Assembly (NCBI RefSeq): GCF_030272615.1
Contig: NC_081405.1
Location: 158,891,954 to 158,955,953 of the forward strand
Reading direction: 5' to 3'
DNA length: 64,000 nucleotides
Source: Cryptomeria japonica
Lineage: Eukaryota > Streptophyta > Pinopsida > Cupressales > Cupressaceae
Translations under genes and position numbers: made by a program
Part shown: piece after piece, positions 1 through 12,801 of the stretch
Layout: each line of letters opens with the position of its first letter
How positions within the stretch are numbered: the first letter of the stretch is position 1
The notes under the pieces: model-generated
Databases searched by the model: none
What the model was told of the DNA's origin: nothing
What the model saw: only the letters and a program-made list of their open reading frames with translations

Positions 1-2162
1 ATCAAAAGCATGAAAAGGAACATCATTAGCACTTTGAATAAAGATAGAAACTAAGTTAATAAAAGAAGATAATTTATGCATTTTGAAATTAATAAACTTA
101 AACTAAAGAAAGAATGCATAAATTTGTCGGTTGAAGGTTGACAAACCATTAAAATGGGGTTCGGGATAGCACCTCAAAAAAAAAAATTGGAAGAAAGGGG
201 AAATATTTAGAATTGTCCTTTTTTTTTTCTTAGCAGGTCATTGAATGAATGAAGGAATGATAAAAAATGCTTTAAAAATAATACAGAAGAAGTGTTCTTG
301 TTAGGTTCACCAAAATGTAGAGGGAATTTGTCACCTCCAAGATAATGAATCTCAGAGGACAAATCGATCTACCGCTACCTGACTCAAACTGGCGCTAAGG
401 TGAGCCAAGGGATAAAAATAAAAGAGTTAAGTAGTTAACCATAATTCGAGGCTCTTAGATGACTCTGTCAAGCCTTTTTCCAAAGGACAAGCACGCAGAT
501 CTAGGACACCAACATGAAATGTTGTCATCCTGTACATATGAGGTATAGAGTTCGTACAAAAAGTTCCAAGTGTGATTATAATACAATAAAACATGGAAAA
601 TAATAAAACTAAGCTAGTAAATGCGATATATGAAATAACCAAGATAAAATGGAAGGAGAAAAGGGAAGAGAATAGATAAACAATAGGTCCACACTATTAA
701 GCCTCTAGCTAGATAAATCTTCTCTGGTGCAACCTGCACACAAGCTAGAAAGGAAAAATGTTTGGGGTTGCTTGGGGACTTGCCTCAGTCAAATCCCTGT
801 TTTGGTATTTCCACCTCCACAGATAGCTAGATAGATTGATAGAATAAAAAATAAATGCAAGATAAGATAAATGATAAATGATAATTGATAAATGATAGAT
901 GATAGAATAGGGATGTGATAAATCCAAGATGCTCAAAGATAAGATAAATAGATTGATATTACCAAAGAGGCTTGAGAAAGCCAAGAGAGTTGCATAAGAA
1001 TACTGTGAGAGCTTGAGAGTGTTGTAGAAAAATAGAGACTATTGTAGCAAGCGAGGGAGAGCTAGAGAAATTTGTGAGAGCCCAATGAATAAGAGAGATT
1101 GTGTTCAGAATCTAGAGAGTTGGTATGGAGAGAAAAGATAGATTTAAAATGAGAGAAGAGGAGGGAAAAGAGGGTTGGTGAGCCATTTAGTAGATTTCAA
1201 GTTGTTCCCATTGACCAGGATAGGTGATAAGTGGAAAGGCTTGCTTAGAACCGACATTCAAACATTAAGATATCATGGGATGAATGCGTGACGCGCGAAT
1301 GTCTGCATAGCGCATTAGTGTCCAAATGAATCAAGCTCAAAAACAACATGAGACAAGGAAGACGCATGGCTAACAAGACCGTTGCCACAAGGGAGCTACT
1401 AAAAAGGGGTTCTTGAGAATCCTGAGAGGGAAAAGGTTGATGCAACGGTTGAAATGAGCCTACTTAGGTGCTAGGGGAATGGACACCAAAGTAGTTACAA
1501 AAGATGTAGGTTGAATTACAAAGGGTATGCAATTTTTGACACTACAATATTTAATTTGGGGTATTTGTTTATATTTATCTTGGTTTATTTTATTATTGGG
1601 ATTTTATATTTTATTTTGCCCATGGCTTGTTTAATTATTGGTTATTTATATTATTCTTTTTACTATTTGGGTTAATTAAATATTATGGTTTCTACCTACC
1701 CTATTATTCTATTGGCTGAGAGAATTGGGTAAGTAAATAATATTATTTTATATTTCTTACCTCAAATTTGGGAAAGGGTTGGTATGAAATATAGTATTTT
1801 GGATTATTTTGATTGCATTGATTTTGGCTATAATTTTTGAATGAAATTTATTTATGGAGTTTCCAATATTTTTCTCGGGTTGACTTTCAAGAGTAATTCT
1901 CTACATACTGGAGAATTTTGTTGTGTTTGGAGCTTGATTGGATTTGGTTTGGGTGAGCATTGGTTTGGAATTGCACTACATCAAATTTTCATTGTCATAA
2001 CTTCTAGTTTTCCAAGATGGTTGCATTTTCTCTTCTCTGCATTTTATACTTACAAAAAGATAGTTTTCCAGAGTGTCTCTGAAAAGATTGTATGCGGGAA
2101 AAGTTGGAAATAATTGGGAACCTTTTAAAGTTTATATAAGCTATATAATTAGGTTTGGGGGT

Positions 2163-2164
<2 letters not shown>
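1..2164. other. Gene-free AT/purine-rich DNA
   Basis: No reading frame here is long enough or recognisable enough to call a gene. About 1000-1200 is rich in GAGA-type purine runs on the + strand, and 1550-2150 is AT-rich. It is probably old transposon debris, but I could not assign a family. Confidence 0.5.

Positions 2165-2222
<58 letters not shown>
2165..2222. repeat. (CA)n/(TA)n compound microsatellite
   Basis: About 23 uninterrupted AC dinucleotides followed by about 5-6 AT dinucleotides. The apparent poly-(Cys-Val) reading frame on the minus strand is an artefact of this repeat. Confidence 0.97.
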
Positions 2223-4779
2223 GAAATACTGTCATGAGCAACATTGTGGCTTCTCTGTGATTTCCATAGCTTGCTATGAATCTTGATTTTGGTCTACGAG
2301 ACGTGGAATGGGTTTGTCATCTTGTTTTATGTATGTGGGTTGAATGTTACCCTGATTAAGTTCTATTCAATTTTTGTCTGAGTGTTGGCTCTCTGTGTAT
2401 TGTTGGGAGTTGTATCTATTCTTTGGGAGAGGTATGTTATGATTCTATTTCTATTTGATATTTGTTAGTTCCTTGGTTTAACATGGCCATTACAACCCCA
2501 TTTGATTGGTTGGATGTTGTATTGAAGCCTACGTAATTTTATGAGTCTTGTCGTAGCTTTGTTTCCATTTTTTTGAGTTTCGTATACAAATGTGCTATAA
2601 CCGTAAAGGAACTAATGTATCTGTCAAATGCACTAACTATGTGTCAAAAGTGTTATTTTTCCCTATTGACTGTTCTGGGTCAATTTTGACTCTCTAGGTC
2701 AGTTTTCTGAGATTGATTTGGTACCAGAGGCTATGTTTCTTGATTCCCTATGATTTCCAGTGTTGTATATTGCTCAAATTTGGTTATTTGATATGTTTTA
2801 GCTCCAACAAGTAGAGTTATGCCTTGTTGTTGAGGTATGTAATGTTTTATGGCTCCACCAAGTTGATAAGCCTTGTTGTAGAGAAGTAATCTTTATAGCT
2901 CTAGTGATTTGATGATTTCCTCGCTATTGAGGGTTATGTTGTTTATTGAGCAAGAAGAGTAAGCATTGTTCTTGTTTTCATTATTTATTTATTGAGGCTC
3001 TTGTTGTATTTATATGGGTTTTTGGCTATTGTTCTTATTGCTTATGAGCATGCTGATATTATGTGGATATGATGATTAAGATGAGCCTCCTTGTGATATT
3101 GTTATTGTGTTTACCTAAGGTCTTGTAACATGGTTAGGGGGAGTAAGCTTCCATGTGATGGTCAGGATCGTGAGAGATAGGCTGCTAAGAGGTTGCATGT
3201 AAGGATGCTTAGAGTCTAGACCACCAAGGCATATTGAAAGTTTTTCTTATTTAAATAAGTGATAATCTTAATAATTAATTAGATGGGTTGGGTAATTATG
3301 ATTCATCTAAACAAGATAATAATTGGTTTGAGCCCTAATGCTTAGTCCTAGGGAGGATGTTTTAGGATAAGCTTGGGAAGGCCATTGTGATGGCAAACCA
3401 AAATCCCTTGATCTCTCATAGGTTGAGACAGTTCCACATGTCTATAAGGGTTTGATATTATCCCTTCTTTGTGAGGATAACATGCAATGACATGTCTATT
3501 AGGGTGTGGCATTTTTTCCCTTCATGAGGATATAATGTGATGACACTCTTTCCCTACATGTGTCCTTGATCCTTATGCCTTGGTTTTTGATATGCCTCTG
3601 GGAGTTTCTTTGTTTTATGATTAAGCCTTGTGATATGATTTGGCTTATTGATTATGTGTTACTTATTTGTTGTGGTACTTGAGTTGTTGTAGTCTCTTTG
3701 GTTGATAGGTGTTAGCCTAGTTCTAGAGTGTGAGTGGGACCTTGTGTCATCTCCTAGCACAGGGGGTCATTCCTTATGGTTCCACATGGTCAAGTGGTTT
3801 TATGCCTTCTTCCATTGGGATGTTCTTCATTGGATTCTCTTGTGCATGGATGTGGATTCATATCTCTTCGGATTATGGATGGCTGTTTGTAGTGGATTGA
3901 TGTATCATGATTCTTGATTATATATGGAATGAAAAGAGAATATGTATCTTGAGATAGATGTACTTGTAGAATGGGAATATGTATCTCTATGTAAGAGATA
4001 TTGTATTCATATGTATTGGAAATAATGTAATAGGATTGAGATCATGACCCTTGTAGTAGAATATGATGTTGTACTTTGGATAATGCATAGTAATGGAAAT
4101 CAGGTTTAGATTCATGGTTGATGATGTTATTGGAATATTCTTGTATGAGATAGCGTATATGTTCTTGGATGGAAGAAGTTAACTCATTATAATGGTTGTC
4201 TCTTGGACATGTATATGTATTAGATACTATGATCATACTCATGATGGTAATGGATTAGTTATTTGGTAGGTGATGTTTAATGATGGTATTAGTAAAGAGA
4301 AATGGGAATTAGGAACATTTGGTATTGGTGCCCTTAAAATAAACCTAAGGAATAATTTGGGAATTGGTTAAGGATAGGGAAATGTTAGATTGTTTTATAT
4401 TGTGATAGTAGACTTGATGTGGTTATGTTCTTATGTTAGTTAAGTAATGACGTTGAGATACCCTAGGGAATGTTAATTAATGGATTTTCTTTATTTCCGC
4501 TTGCATATTGAGTTCATATGATTGTGCTCTTATGATTATATTTAAATTGAAATGTTCATATTTAGTAAATGGTGAGTTAATGAATATGTGTATTTTAGTG
4601 ATATGAGTTGCATTATATGATGTTTGCTAAAAAAAATTTCTCTATTTGCATGATAGTTAGTTATGTTTCTCTAAGGTATTTTGGTGGGCATTATAGTTTT
4701 AGTGTTTTCAAGATCATTAAATGGTAGGCATGGGAACTACTTAGAGAGAAAGTAAAGGTTACAAGTTCTATCTTTACAA
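2223..4779. other. Gene-free GT-rich DNA
   Basis: G+T-biased DNA on the + strand with only short random reading frames. Near 2800-2900 and 3390-3560 short phrases recur in diverged form, which suggests decayed repeats. No LTR, TIR or protein domain was recognised. Confidence 0.4.
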
Positions 4780-5640
4780 TAATGGCAATAGAATTTTTCA
4801 TACCAAATATATTATGTGGAACTTATATCACAAAGACAAGCCATTGGATTTATTGCAAGGTTGTCCTCTAGAACCTGGCACAAGAAAGGCATTGAATTTT
4901 TTGTTGATATAGTTAATAATAATTAATTGAGATCTTGTTCTAATCTTAGCACAATATTTCGTCTTCCTTTGTCACATTGGAGGACTTATTCTATTATCAA
5001 AGAAGCTTGTAAAATTCTACCTTCCCCTATCCACCTTATCATTGACACTGAGATTGTTTGCAATTATAAGTGGTATGATGACTCACTTTTGAGTAAAGTG
5101 ACTCCAAAAATGATATATATCTCAATGATGGAAAAAGATGTCATGTCTAGATACCTTGAAATACTTGCTAGAATCTAAATCTCAATCCTTCCCAATGGTC
5201 AAAAGCATTAACCCACATGTGGTCTAGTGTTTTAAAGGAAAATAAATATTATTTTTAGTGGACTTTTTGGTTGAATAAACTCCCTCTCTCTAATTCAAAT
5301 GTTAATATTTGTCCTATGTGTATAATCCCTGAGATTGTTGATCATATCCTTTTAATTGCCTTTTTGTACACGAAGTCTAGTCCATCTTCTTGTTTGGTTT
5401 GAATACCTGGAGTCCAAATAAGATTCAGTGCATTTTTTATATTATTGTGGGTTGCATTAAAGATCTTGGAAAGTCATATAACATTATTTGGTTAATTCTT
5501 TATGTTGAGATCATGTGGGTGTCATGGAAGTCTAGAAATAATGAATGGTATCAAGGTCAATTAAGGATACATACTAAGTCTTCTAGAAGAATCACTTTCA
5601 ACCTTGTCTATATGCAAGTTACTACCTCTCTTGAGGTTTA
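4780..5640 (+). pseudogene. LINE-like reverse-transcriptase C-terminal remnant
   Basis: Reading + across several frames gives text typical of the far C-terminal part of plant non-LTR retrotransposon polyproteins. The first part (4850-5178) has the string RTWHKKGIEFFVD, then a stretch resembling the linker after the RT domain. Near 5300 there is a zinc-knuckle-like pattern, CPMCIIPEIVDHIL, which resembles the zf-RVT consensus (C-x2-C, P-E, then D-H). A third piece (5390-5640) continues in another frame. At least two frameshifts and several stops break it, so it is a dead fragment. No RT catalytic motif is present upstream. The call rests on pattern memory, not on an alignment. Confidence 0.5.
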
Positions 5641-6172
5641 AAGACATATTTGAAACTCTTTAGGACTATGGCCCCAAACCTTTGGACAGGCCTATATTCA
5701 GAAATGTTAGTTAGGCTACTTCTAAGAAGAGAAATTAAGTGATCTTGAAGGAACTTCTTTATTTTTAGACTCACTACAATGATAAGGAAAAAGGACCCTC
5801 CTTATGAATGCCTAAGAGATAATGACAGTCTATATTCCATATGATGAGGAATTTGAAATTTGAAATCTTTTTACTTGAGTCATTTTTCATTTTTGCATAA
5901 AAAGTCATCTTTCACTAGATAGAGAAAAAAATTATTGGATTTTGTCCCAAGGTTGAAAAGCCATTAGGATATATATTAATTTTTGTACATATTTGATTTT
6001 TTTTTTAAATTAAATCAAAAGTAGACATTTTTGTTAGAAAAGTCATTCCTATAAGACATTCAATTTTTTTTCCAAAATTCCATAACTTTCGGCTCAGTTG
6101 TCAAATTTGGGAATGAAAAAAATTGATAAAATTTTCAAAATGATAAATTTCCATCCATAAAGATCTTGATAA
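5641..6172. other. AT-rich spacer left of the outer transposon
   Basis: No gene or repeat recognised. The last four bases (6169-6172, ATAA) match the four bases just right of 48608 and are read as the target-site duplication of the outer element. Confidence 0.5.
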
Positions 6173-6354
6173 GCATATGTGCAGGATCATGGTGGGCCAA
6201 AACAAGCCCTTAAGTGGCAATGAAATTTCAGAAAATTGAAGTTATGCAACTTGACATGAAAATTTGAGTAAGTTAAGAACATTATTTTAAAAATATGTAA
6301 GAAGAGACTATGTAGAAAATTGAATATAGTTTCTAAGCTACTAGTTGTTTTTTG

Positions 6355-6402
<48 letters not shown>

Positions 6403-7125
6403 ATGAAAATTTAAAATTTCAATACAGTGGTACTAAATTTTCAAAGAAAAAAGAAGAAGCAGGTGTATGTCTGACCACCCTAATCATAATTAAAACATAT
6501 TATTTTGTTATAATATTTATAATATAAGTAGTAGACTCATGTCCAGATGTGACACATACTTTTTTGTAATTTTTATGAAATAAATAATTAATTATGAATT
6601 TTTTACTACAAATTTTCAAAATTTCAAAAACTCCTATGTCTAACCACCTTAACTTGGTCTAAAATTTATGAAATTTAATTATTTGTTTTCCTATAGTAGA
6701 TGAAGCATAGAATGTGACACATATTTCGGATTCAAAAAATGTGATATCGTCTTAAAGTTGTATGTGTTTTTCAATCAACCTATCAATCAGGACTTTAGTC
6801 AAAATTCAATTAGAAAATAAATAATTATTATTTATTAAAGTCAAAATAATACAATCCTTATACTTTTGGAAAGCTGAGAACATCCTTAAAAAACCCTTTT
6901 CGTTTTATCAATTTTCGCTAAAAAAAAAGTCGCCAGCCACCAATGCAAAGTCTGGAAAATCAAAGAATACTCAAAAACACATTTTTTCTGTTGACTTTCC
7001 AGGCTCGTCATTTCCAAGCCAAATCTTAAAACATTCCCAAGCCAAATTTCAAATTTTGAAATTTATGTCATAAAAATCGGATATAGGATATTCGATATTA
7101 TCCGATATCTGATTCTAGCAAGTTA
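6173..7125 (+). repeat. X-side terminal/subterminal arm of outer element
   Basis: Reads outward-in from the tip as a diverged inverted copy of 41940-42909. Shared stretches include the tip, the phrase around CCCTTAAGTGGCA, and the AACTTGACATGAAAATTTGA block near 6250 (reverse complement near 42825). Its inner edge has several GATATC-centred palindromes (7076-7125). No coding potential. Confidence 0.8.
6357..6399. repeat. (TA)n microsatellite
   Basis: About 21 TA dinucleotides inside the subterminal arm. The matching place in the inner copy (near 42765) has only a short ATATAT, so the expansion occurred in the outer copy after divergence. Confidence 0.95.
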
Positions 7126-7126
7126 T

Positions 7127-7320
7127 GATATTAATAATATTAATATATCAATACAATATTAATATACAATATGTTAATATACAATATATTAATATATTGA
7201 ATATTATTATATTAATATAAAATATATTAATATAATAATATTCAATATATTAATATATAATAAAATGTTATATATTAATACTATAATATATAAATGTATA
7301 TATTAAATTTATATTATTAA
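7127..7320. repeat. AT-only degenerate array (ATATTA-type)
   Basis: Nearly pure A/T with repeats of TAATATT/AATATA. It follows directly on a cluster of GATATC palindromes, as the AT arrays do at the Y-side ends of the elements. Confidence 0.85.
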
Positions 7321-7329
7321 TATTTCCAT

Positions 7330-8161
7330 TGGTGGTCATATCATATTTTGAGGGTTCACATGGTGTCGTTAGGTGTCATATGGGGTCGTAAGGGGTAACA
7401 CATGTGTTAGAATAGCATATCACCCCTTAAGACACTGTATGGACATCATATGGTCCTAAAGGGTCATGCCATGCACTAGGATGTTAAAAGGGGTCATATG
7501 GTTTTCTAAGGGGTCATAGGACACCATACAACCCCTTAGGACACCATCTGACACCTAAGAACACCATTTGGTGTCTTAAGGCATCATAGAACACCATATG
7601 ACCCCTTAGGACATATTATGACCCCTAACAACACCATATGGTGTCCTAAGGGTTCATAGAACATAGAACACCATATGACCCCTTAGGACACTATATGACC
7701 CCTAATGACACTATATGGTGTGCTAAGGGATCATATGGTGTCCTAAGGGGTCATAAGACACCATATGACCCCTTAGGACACCATATGACCCCTTACGACA
7801 CAATATGGTGTCCTAAGGGGTTATATGGTGTTCTAAGGGATCATAGAACACCATATGACCCCTTAGAACACAATACGACCCATAATGACACCATATGGTG
7901 TCCTAAGAGGTCACTGAGCATCATATGATGACACCTAAGGGGTCATATGGTGTCCTAAGGGGTCATATGATATTGTATGACTCCTTAGGACATAATATAA
8001 CCCCTGAGAACACCATACAACCCCTAACGACACCATATGGTGTCTTAACGGGATGAATGACACCATATGACCCGTTAAGACACAATATGACCCCTAACAA
8101 CACCTAAGGGGTCATATGGTGTCCTAACAGGTCATATGTTGTCCTAAAGGGTCCACCATAT
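7330..8161. repeat. Palindromic 20-bp minisatellite, block 1 (sat1)
   Basis: Built from a ~20-bp monomer, GACACCATATGACCCCTTAG, and its reverse complement, with CCATATGG palindromes where head-to-head monomers meet. Variation is mostly single bases (CTAAC/TTAGG, CATACGA/CATATGA). Both strands yield open but meaningless frames. It would be able to form many hairpins. Confidence 0.95.
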
Positions 8162-9046
8162 TGTAAGGAAGTAAAGTAGCGGAAACAACTTCCTACACTA
8201 ACCTTGAGAGGAGGGTAATGCAAAACTTTTTCAGATCGTTACAACAGTTATAGAAAATAGAAATAGATATAATAGCATTCATACCACAACACAATGATTT
8301 ACGTGGGGAAAACCCTTTCGGGAGAAAAACCCCACCCTCCAAAAGCAGCTCAATATTTTATTCAACAATCAAAAACAGATTACAACATACTTGCAGAGCA
8401 AGCTCTTCGCAGGAGTAGCACTAATCAGAGATTCAGAGGCAACTCAATAGCCATAGGACTCTTACACCCAACCTCTATCTCACACACCTCATAAATAGGA
8501 GATACAATACAAGAAACCGTCAAACGGTATTACAAAACCATGGGCTAAAACCACCCAATAAGGTGTAGCCGACCTTATCTCCCTTCTATGACATGTTAAA
8601 ACACACATCAACACGTGTCGCTCCCTTTTACAGCTCATTTATGTATCCGATACAAATTATTTTTCCTATTTCAGGAGTACAAACTTTCGGAGGCCATAAC
8701 TTGAGAACCAGGTGTCCGATTGACGAACCGTTTGAAGCGCCGGAAAGCTCGCGAAGTGCTCTATCACCTCGTAACCCGCTTCACCGGTTACGACCACTTT
8801 TCAGGGTGTTTCGGAGCCTCTAAAGTCCCCAAAATTAAGTTTAAACATTTTATTGCACCCCTCCAAGATGAAAACATTAATATCTTCAAAACTAGCTGTG
8901 ACCTTGCAACGCAACTTTACCGGAATGCTTATCTAGCCAACCAAAAGCTTCAGGGAGAGTTTCGCACCATTTCGTGCTCAAATGAAAACTTACTATAAAT
9001 AGTAACCTCACATAAATGCAAGGTTGAGACACCATTTTTCCCAACA
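8162..9046 (-). mobile_element. Lone Copia LTR in sat1
   Basis: An 885-bp copy of the LTR seen twice (894 bp) in the full Copia at 18543-24556. It starts TGTAAGGAAG and ends CCCAACA on the + strand; the element's own orientation is minus. It is followed by AATCTG, whose first five bases equal the internal bases next to the polypurine-tract side of the LTR in the full element (19437-19441). No 5-bp duplication is seen. Instead a 97-bp piece of minisatellite (8065-8161) is repeated at 9053-9149. This is not a simple LTR-LTR recombination product. Confidence 0.85.
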
Positions 9047-9052
9047 AATCTG

Positions 9053-10687
9053 ATATGACCCGTTAAGACACAATATGACCCCTAACAACACCTAAGGGGT
9101 CATATGGTGTCCTAACAGGTCATATGTTGTCCTAAAGGGTCCACCATATGACCCCATAGGACATGATACGACCCCTAATGACATCGTATGGTATCCTAAG
9201 GGGTCATAAGACACCATATGAACCCTTAGGACACAATATGACCTCTAACCACCTAAGGGGTGATATGGTGTCCTAAGTGGTCATATGACACCATATGACT
9301 ACTTAGGACACCATACAACCCCTAATGACACCATATGATGTCCTAAGGGGTCATAGGACACCATACGACCCCTAATGACACCATGTTTTGTCCCAAGGGC
9401 TCATATGGTGTCCTAAGCAGTAATGGGACACCATATGACCCCTTAGGACACAAGATGACCCCTAACGACACCTAAGGGGTCATATGTTGTCGTCAGGGGT
9501 CATAGGACACCATATGACCCCTTAGGACACCATACGACCCCTAACAACACCTAAGGGGTCATATGGTGTCCTAAGGGGTCAAAGGACACCACATGACCTC
9601 TTAGGATACCATACAAACCCTAACTACAACATATGGTGTCCTAAGGGGTCATGTCATGTCCTAAGGGGTCATAGGACATCATATGACCCGTCAAGACACA
9701 ATATGAACCCTAACAACACCTAAGGGGTTATATTGTGTCCTTAGGGGTCATATGGTGTCCTTAGGGGTCATCAAACATCATATGACCCCTTAAGACGCCA
9801 TACGACCCCTAACAACACCATATGGTGTCCTAAGGAGTCATGGGACACCATATAACCCCTTAGGACACCATACAACCCCTAATGATACCTAAGGGGTCAT
9901 ATGGTGTCATTAGGGGTTGTATGGTGTCCTAAGGGGTCATAGGACACCATATGACCCCTTAGGACACCATACGACCCCTAACGACACCATATGGTGTCTA
10001 AAGGGCTCATGTGGTGTCCTAAGGGCTCATAGGAAACCATATTGTGTCATAAGGGGTCATAGGACACCATATTGTGTCATAAGGGGTCATAGGACACCAT
10101 ATGACCCCTTAGAACACCATATGACCCATAACGATACCTGAGGGTTCATAGGACACCATATGACCCATTAGCATACAATATGACCCCTAACGACACCTAA
10201 GGGTCATATGGTGTCATTAGGGGTCATATGGTGTTGTTAGGGGTCATATGGTGTCCTAAGGGGTCCATAAGACATCATATGACCCCTTTGGACACCATAT
10301 GTCCCCTAACGACAGGGTCATATGGTGTCCTATGGGGTCATAGGACACCATATGACCCCTTAGGACATCATACAACCTATAACGACACCTAAGGGGTCAT
10401 ATGGTGTCATTAGGGGTCGTATTGTGTCCTAAGGGGTCATATGACACCATATGACCCCTTAGGACACCATACGAGTCATAACGATACCATATGGTGTCTT
10501 AAGGGCTCATATGGTGTCCTAAGGGGTCATACAAAACTATATTGTTGTAAGGGGTCATATGACACTATATGAACTCTTAAGACACAATATGACCTCTAAC
10601 GACACCTAAGGGGTCATATGGTATCGTTAGGGGTCATATGGTGTCCTAAGCGATCATATGATACCATATGACCCCTTAGGACATCAT
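9053..10687. repeat. Palindromic 20-bp minisatellite, block 2 (sat1)
   Basis: Same family as 7330-8161. The first 97 bp duplicate 8065-8161. It is cut at 10687 by the insertion of the gag-protease Copia. Frequent inverted pairs around CCATATGG. Confidence 0.95.
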
Positions 10688-11138
10688 AGTAAATAATTAT
10701 TCATCATGGATATTATTACACTTACTTAAGTTTACATAGGATAATGCATTTCATAGTAGTTTGGATATGAGACACTTGGGTGTTTGTGTCACATTGGGAT
10801 AGTGTGTGTAGGAGAAATTCCACCTCTTATGGTGTTGATCTTGTTATTACACTATCATATCCACTTATTGTGGAGTGATAATTCCACCTTCGGTGGGTGA
10901 TCCACCTCATGTGGAATATTATATTATTTCTCCTACCTACCCTTGTTTCTTATTGAGCCACATGTCATATTTGTGTGCTCATACATATCCCTAGCCTTGC
11001 CTATATAAGCAGGCACATCTACATTGTATGTATGTGGTTGATCATTTTCTATTGATGAGAATACAGTTTATTCTTGTCCCATATTATGTCTCTATCTTGT
11101 ACATTTCATTGACCTCTTGATCTTGGCAAAATCCAACA
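10688..11138 (+). repeat. 5' LTR of gag-protease Copia
   Basis: 451 bp ending in CCAACA. The first base is A where the right LTR has the T of the canonical TG start. A TATATAA box lies at 11002-11008, the likely Pol II promoter. Confidence 0.93.
11002..11008 (+). promoter_or_regulatory. TATA box in 5' LTR
   Basis: TATATAA in a GC-flanked context (CCTATATAAGCAGGC), about 130 bp before the LTR end. A typical plant LTR promoter position; the same box is at 15627-15633 in the right LTR. Confidence 0.65.
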
Positions 11139-11150
11139 TGGTATCAGAGC
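11139..11150 (+). other. Primer-binding site, initiator tRNA-Met
   Basis: TGGTATCAGAGC follows the LTR end directly. This is the standard sequence complementary to the 3' end of plant initiator tRNA-Met used by most Copia elements. Confidence 0.93.
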
Positions 11151-12801
11151 TATTGGAGTCTCATTGATTCGTCTTGAAGAGGCATTATTGTGACGTCAAG
11201 AGGCAGATCTGAGGAGCGACATCATTTGGAGGCGTCCTAGACTAGATCCGACCTCTCCATTGCGTCCGGAAGGCCATTTCCATGAATTTTGGTTATAAAG
11301 TTGGCCTATTTTGGTGAGGAAAAATTTTTTCCCCAATTTTGCTAATCGTACGGATTTTTCGAATATTCATATATTTTTCAAAAAAAAAAATTTCATTTTT
11401 GCTGAAAATTGTTTGAAAAATTGAAAAATCAAAAATAAAAAAAAATTGAAAAAATTGAAAAAGATTAAAAAAAAAAATTGAAAAGGCCAAAAAAAATCAA
11501 AAAAAACATATAGTTTTTGGGGGGTCCGCAGACCCCCCCGTGCAGCGTGTCCCTGCAGGTGCGCAGAGACCGTACCTGCACGTTTTACCCATTCTGCACA
11601 CGTCCGTCCTCCGGCAGAGCCCGCAGTCCCGTACCTGTCGGCGCCTCGTCTGCGGTGCCCGTCCGCTCCCCGCTCCCCGGCCTCGGCTCCTCCTCCAGCT
11701 CCGACCGCGCTCAGCTCCGCATCGGCCCCCGCAGCGCCCCGCTTCCTGCCGGACTCCGCAGCCGAAGACACCATTCGAGCACCTTCCGCCGCTATGCTGG
11801 CAGCAGCTCTGCCGAGTAGCACAGCTCCGCCTCCACGCTCAAGCATCCTCCGCCACGCGGCATCCAGGCAGGCGAATCCACGCCCGCCACGTGGCAGGAG
11901 GCCCGTGGCCCGTGGACTAAACACAGACACGTTAGCTTTTCCATACTATCCGTACACATAGTCATTCGTACGGACACCACGTCGACTGCCACATCAGCCT
12001 TGCACAGTCAGCATTTCCGTACGGTACGGACATACAGTCAGCTTGCCACGTAATCCGTCCATACAGTACAGACGCCCAGTCAGCTAGGCAGTGAAGTTTT
12101 GGCGACGGTCATACAGCCGTCAAATTTAACCCAATGACTTTCTGACATCAGCGCCACATCAGCAGGGTTTGAAAATTTTTGGACCCCCTCTCATTTGCAT
12201 TTTTGATTTTGCAGTTCAACTTCAAATGGCCATAACTTGCTCATTTTTGCTCCTTTTTTGGTGCAATTTTTTTTGAAATGAGCTAGAATTTCGTGCTTTC
12301 CGCAGTGGTGAAAGAATTTTTTGATTTTGATGCATGTATTTTTCAGAAAATGCAGTTTTTGGTGACTATCCCTGAGTAATCCCAGTTTTTGCAACTTCAG
12401 AGGCTTCGTTTGGGGTCATCTGACCTCCTTTTTAGGTGCCGTTTTTTTTGAAAGTGCGTATTTTTTCATCTAATTTCACATGATGCTATCAGATTGATGT
12501 TATTGTAAGTAGAAATTGTACTTTCAGATTTAGGCCATTTTTGGCTCTCTTGGTACTTGTATATTTGCTTGAATCTCAGTTAGATTCATTGCACTATTGA
12601 TTGAAGTCTCTTGTATCTCATTTGAGAAGTTGTAAAATTTGCATCATAAGCCCACTTTGCCTTGTCTTGCAAGTGGCTCATTGTAATCGCACTAAGTATA
12701 AAGTGCCAAAATCATCACTTTTGGGGGGGTAATTTGATTGATTGAATTTGGGGGGTGTCTCTTGTGCTTTTGTGCTCTTGTGTTCCTTCCTTTTTGCTGC
12801 T
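11151..12801 (+). other. Leader of gag-protease Copia with GC-rich island
   Basis: A 1.65-kb untranslated leader. 11330-11510 is A/T-homopolymer rich. 11515-11930 is strikingly GC- and CpG-rich compared with everything else in the window. 11930-12130 holds several copies of a CCGTACGG-like palindrome and of ACAGTCAGC. The open frames over the GC-rich part are on both strands and look like composition artefacts; none resembles a known protein. It may carry packaging or dimerisation signals, but that is inference. Confidence 0.6.

Noticed and set aside
11367-11930. Open frames of 100-187 codons on both strands of the GC-rich leader
   Set aside because: GC-rich DNA lacks stop codons by chance. 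The frames overlap on both strands, lack domains, and run into homopolymer A/T tracts.
12742-12801. Start of the gag-protease protein at 12742
   Set aside because: That codon is TTG. The first ATG in frame, 12802, begins a canonical Copia Gag N-terminus.
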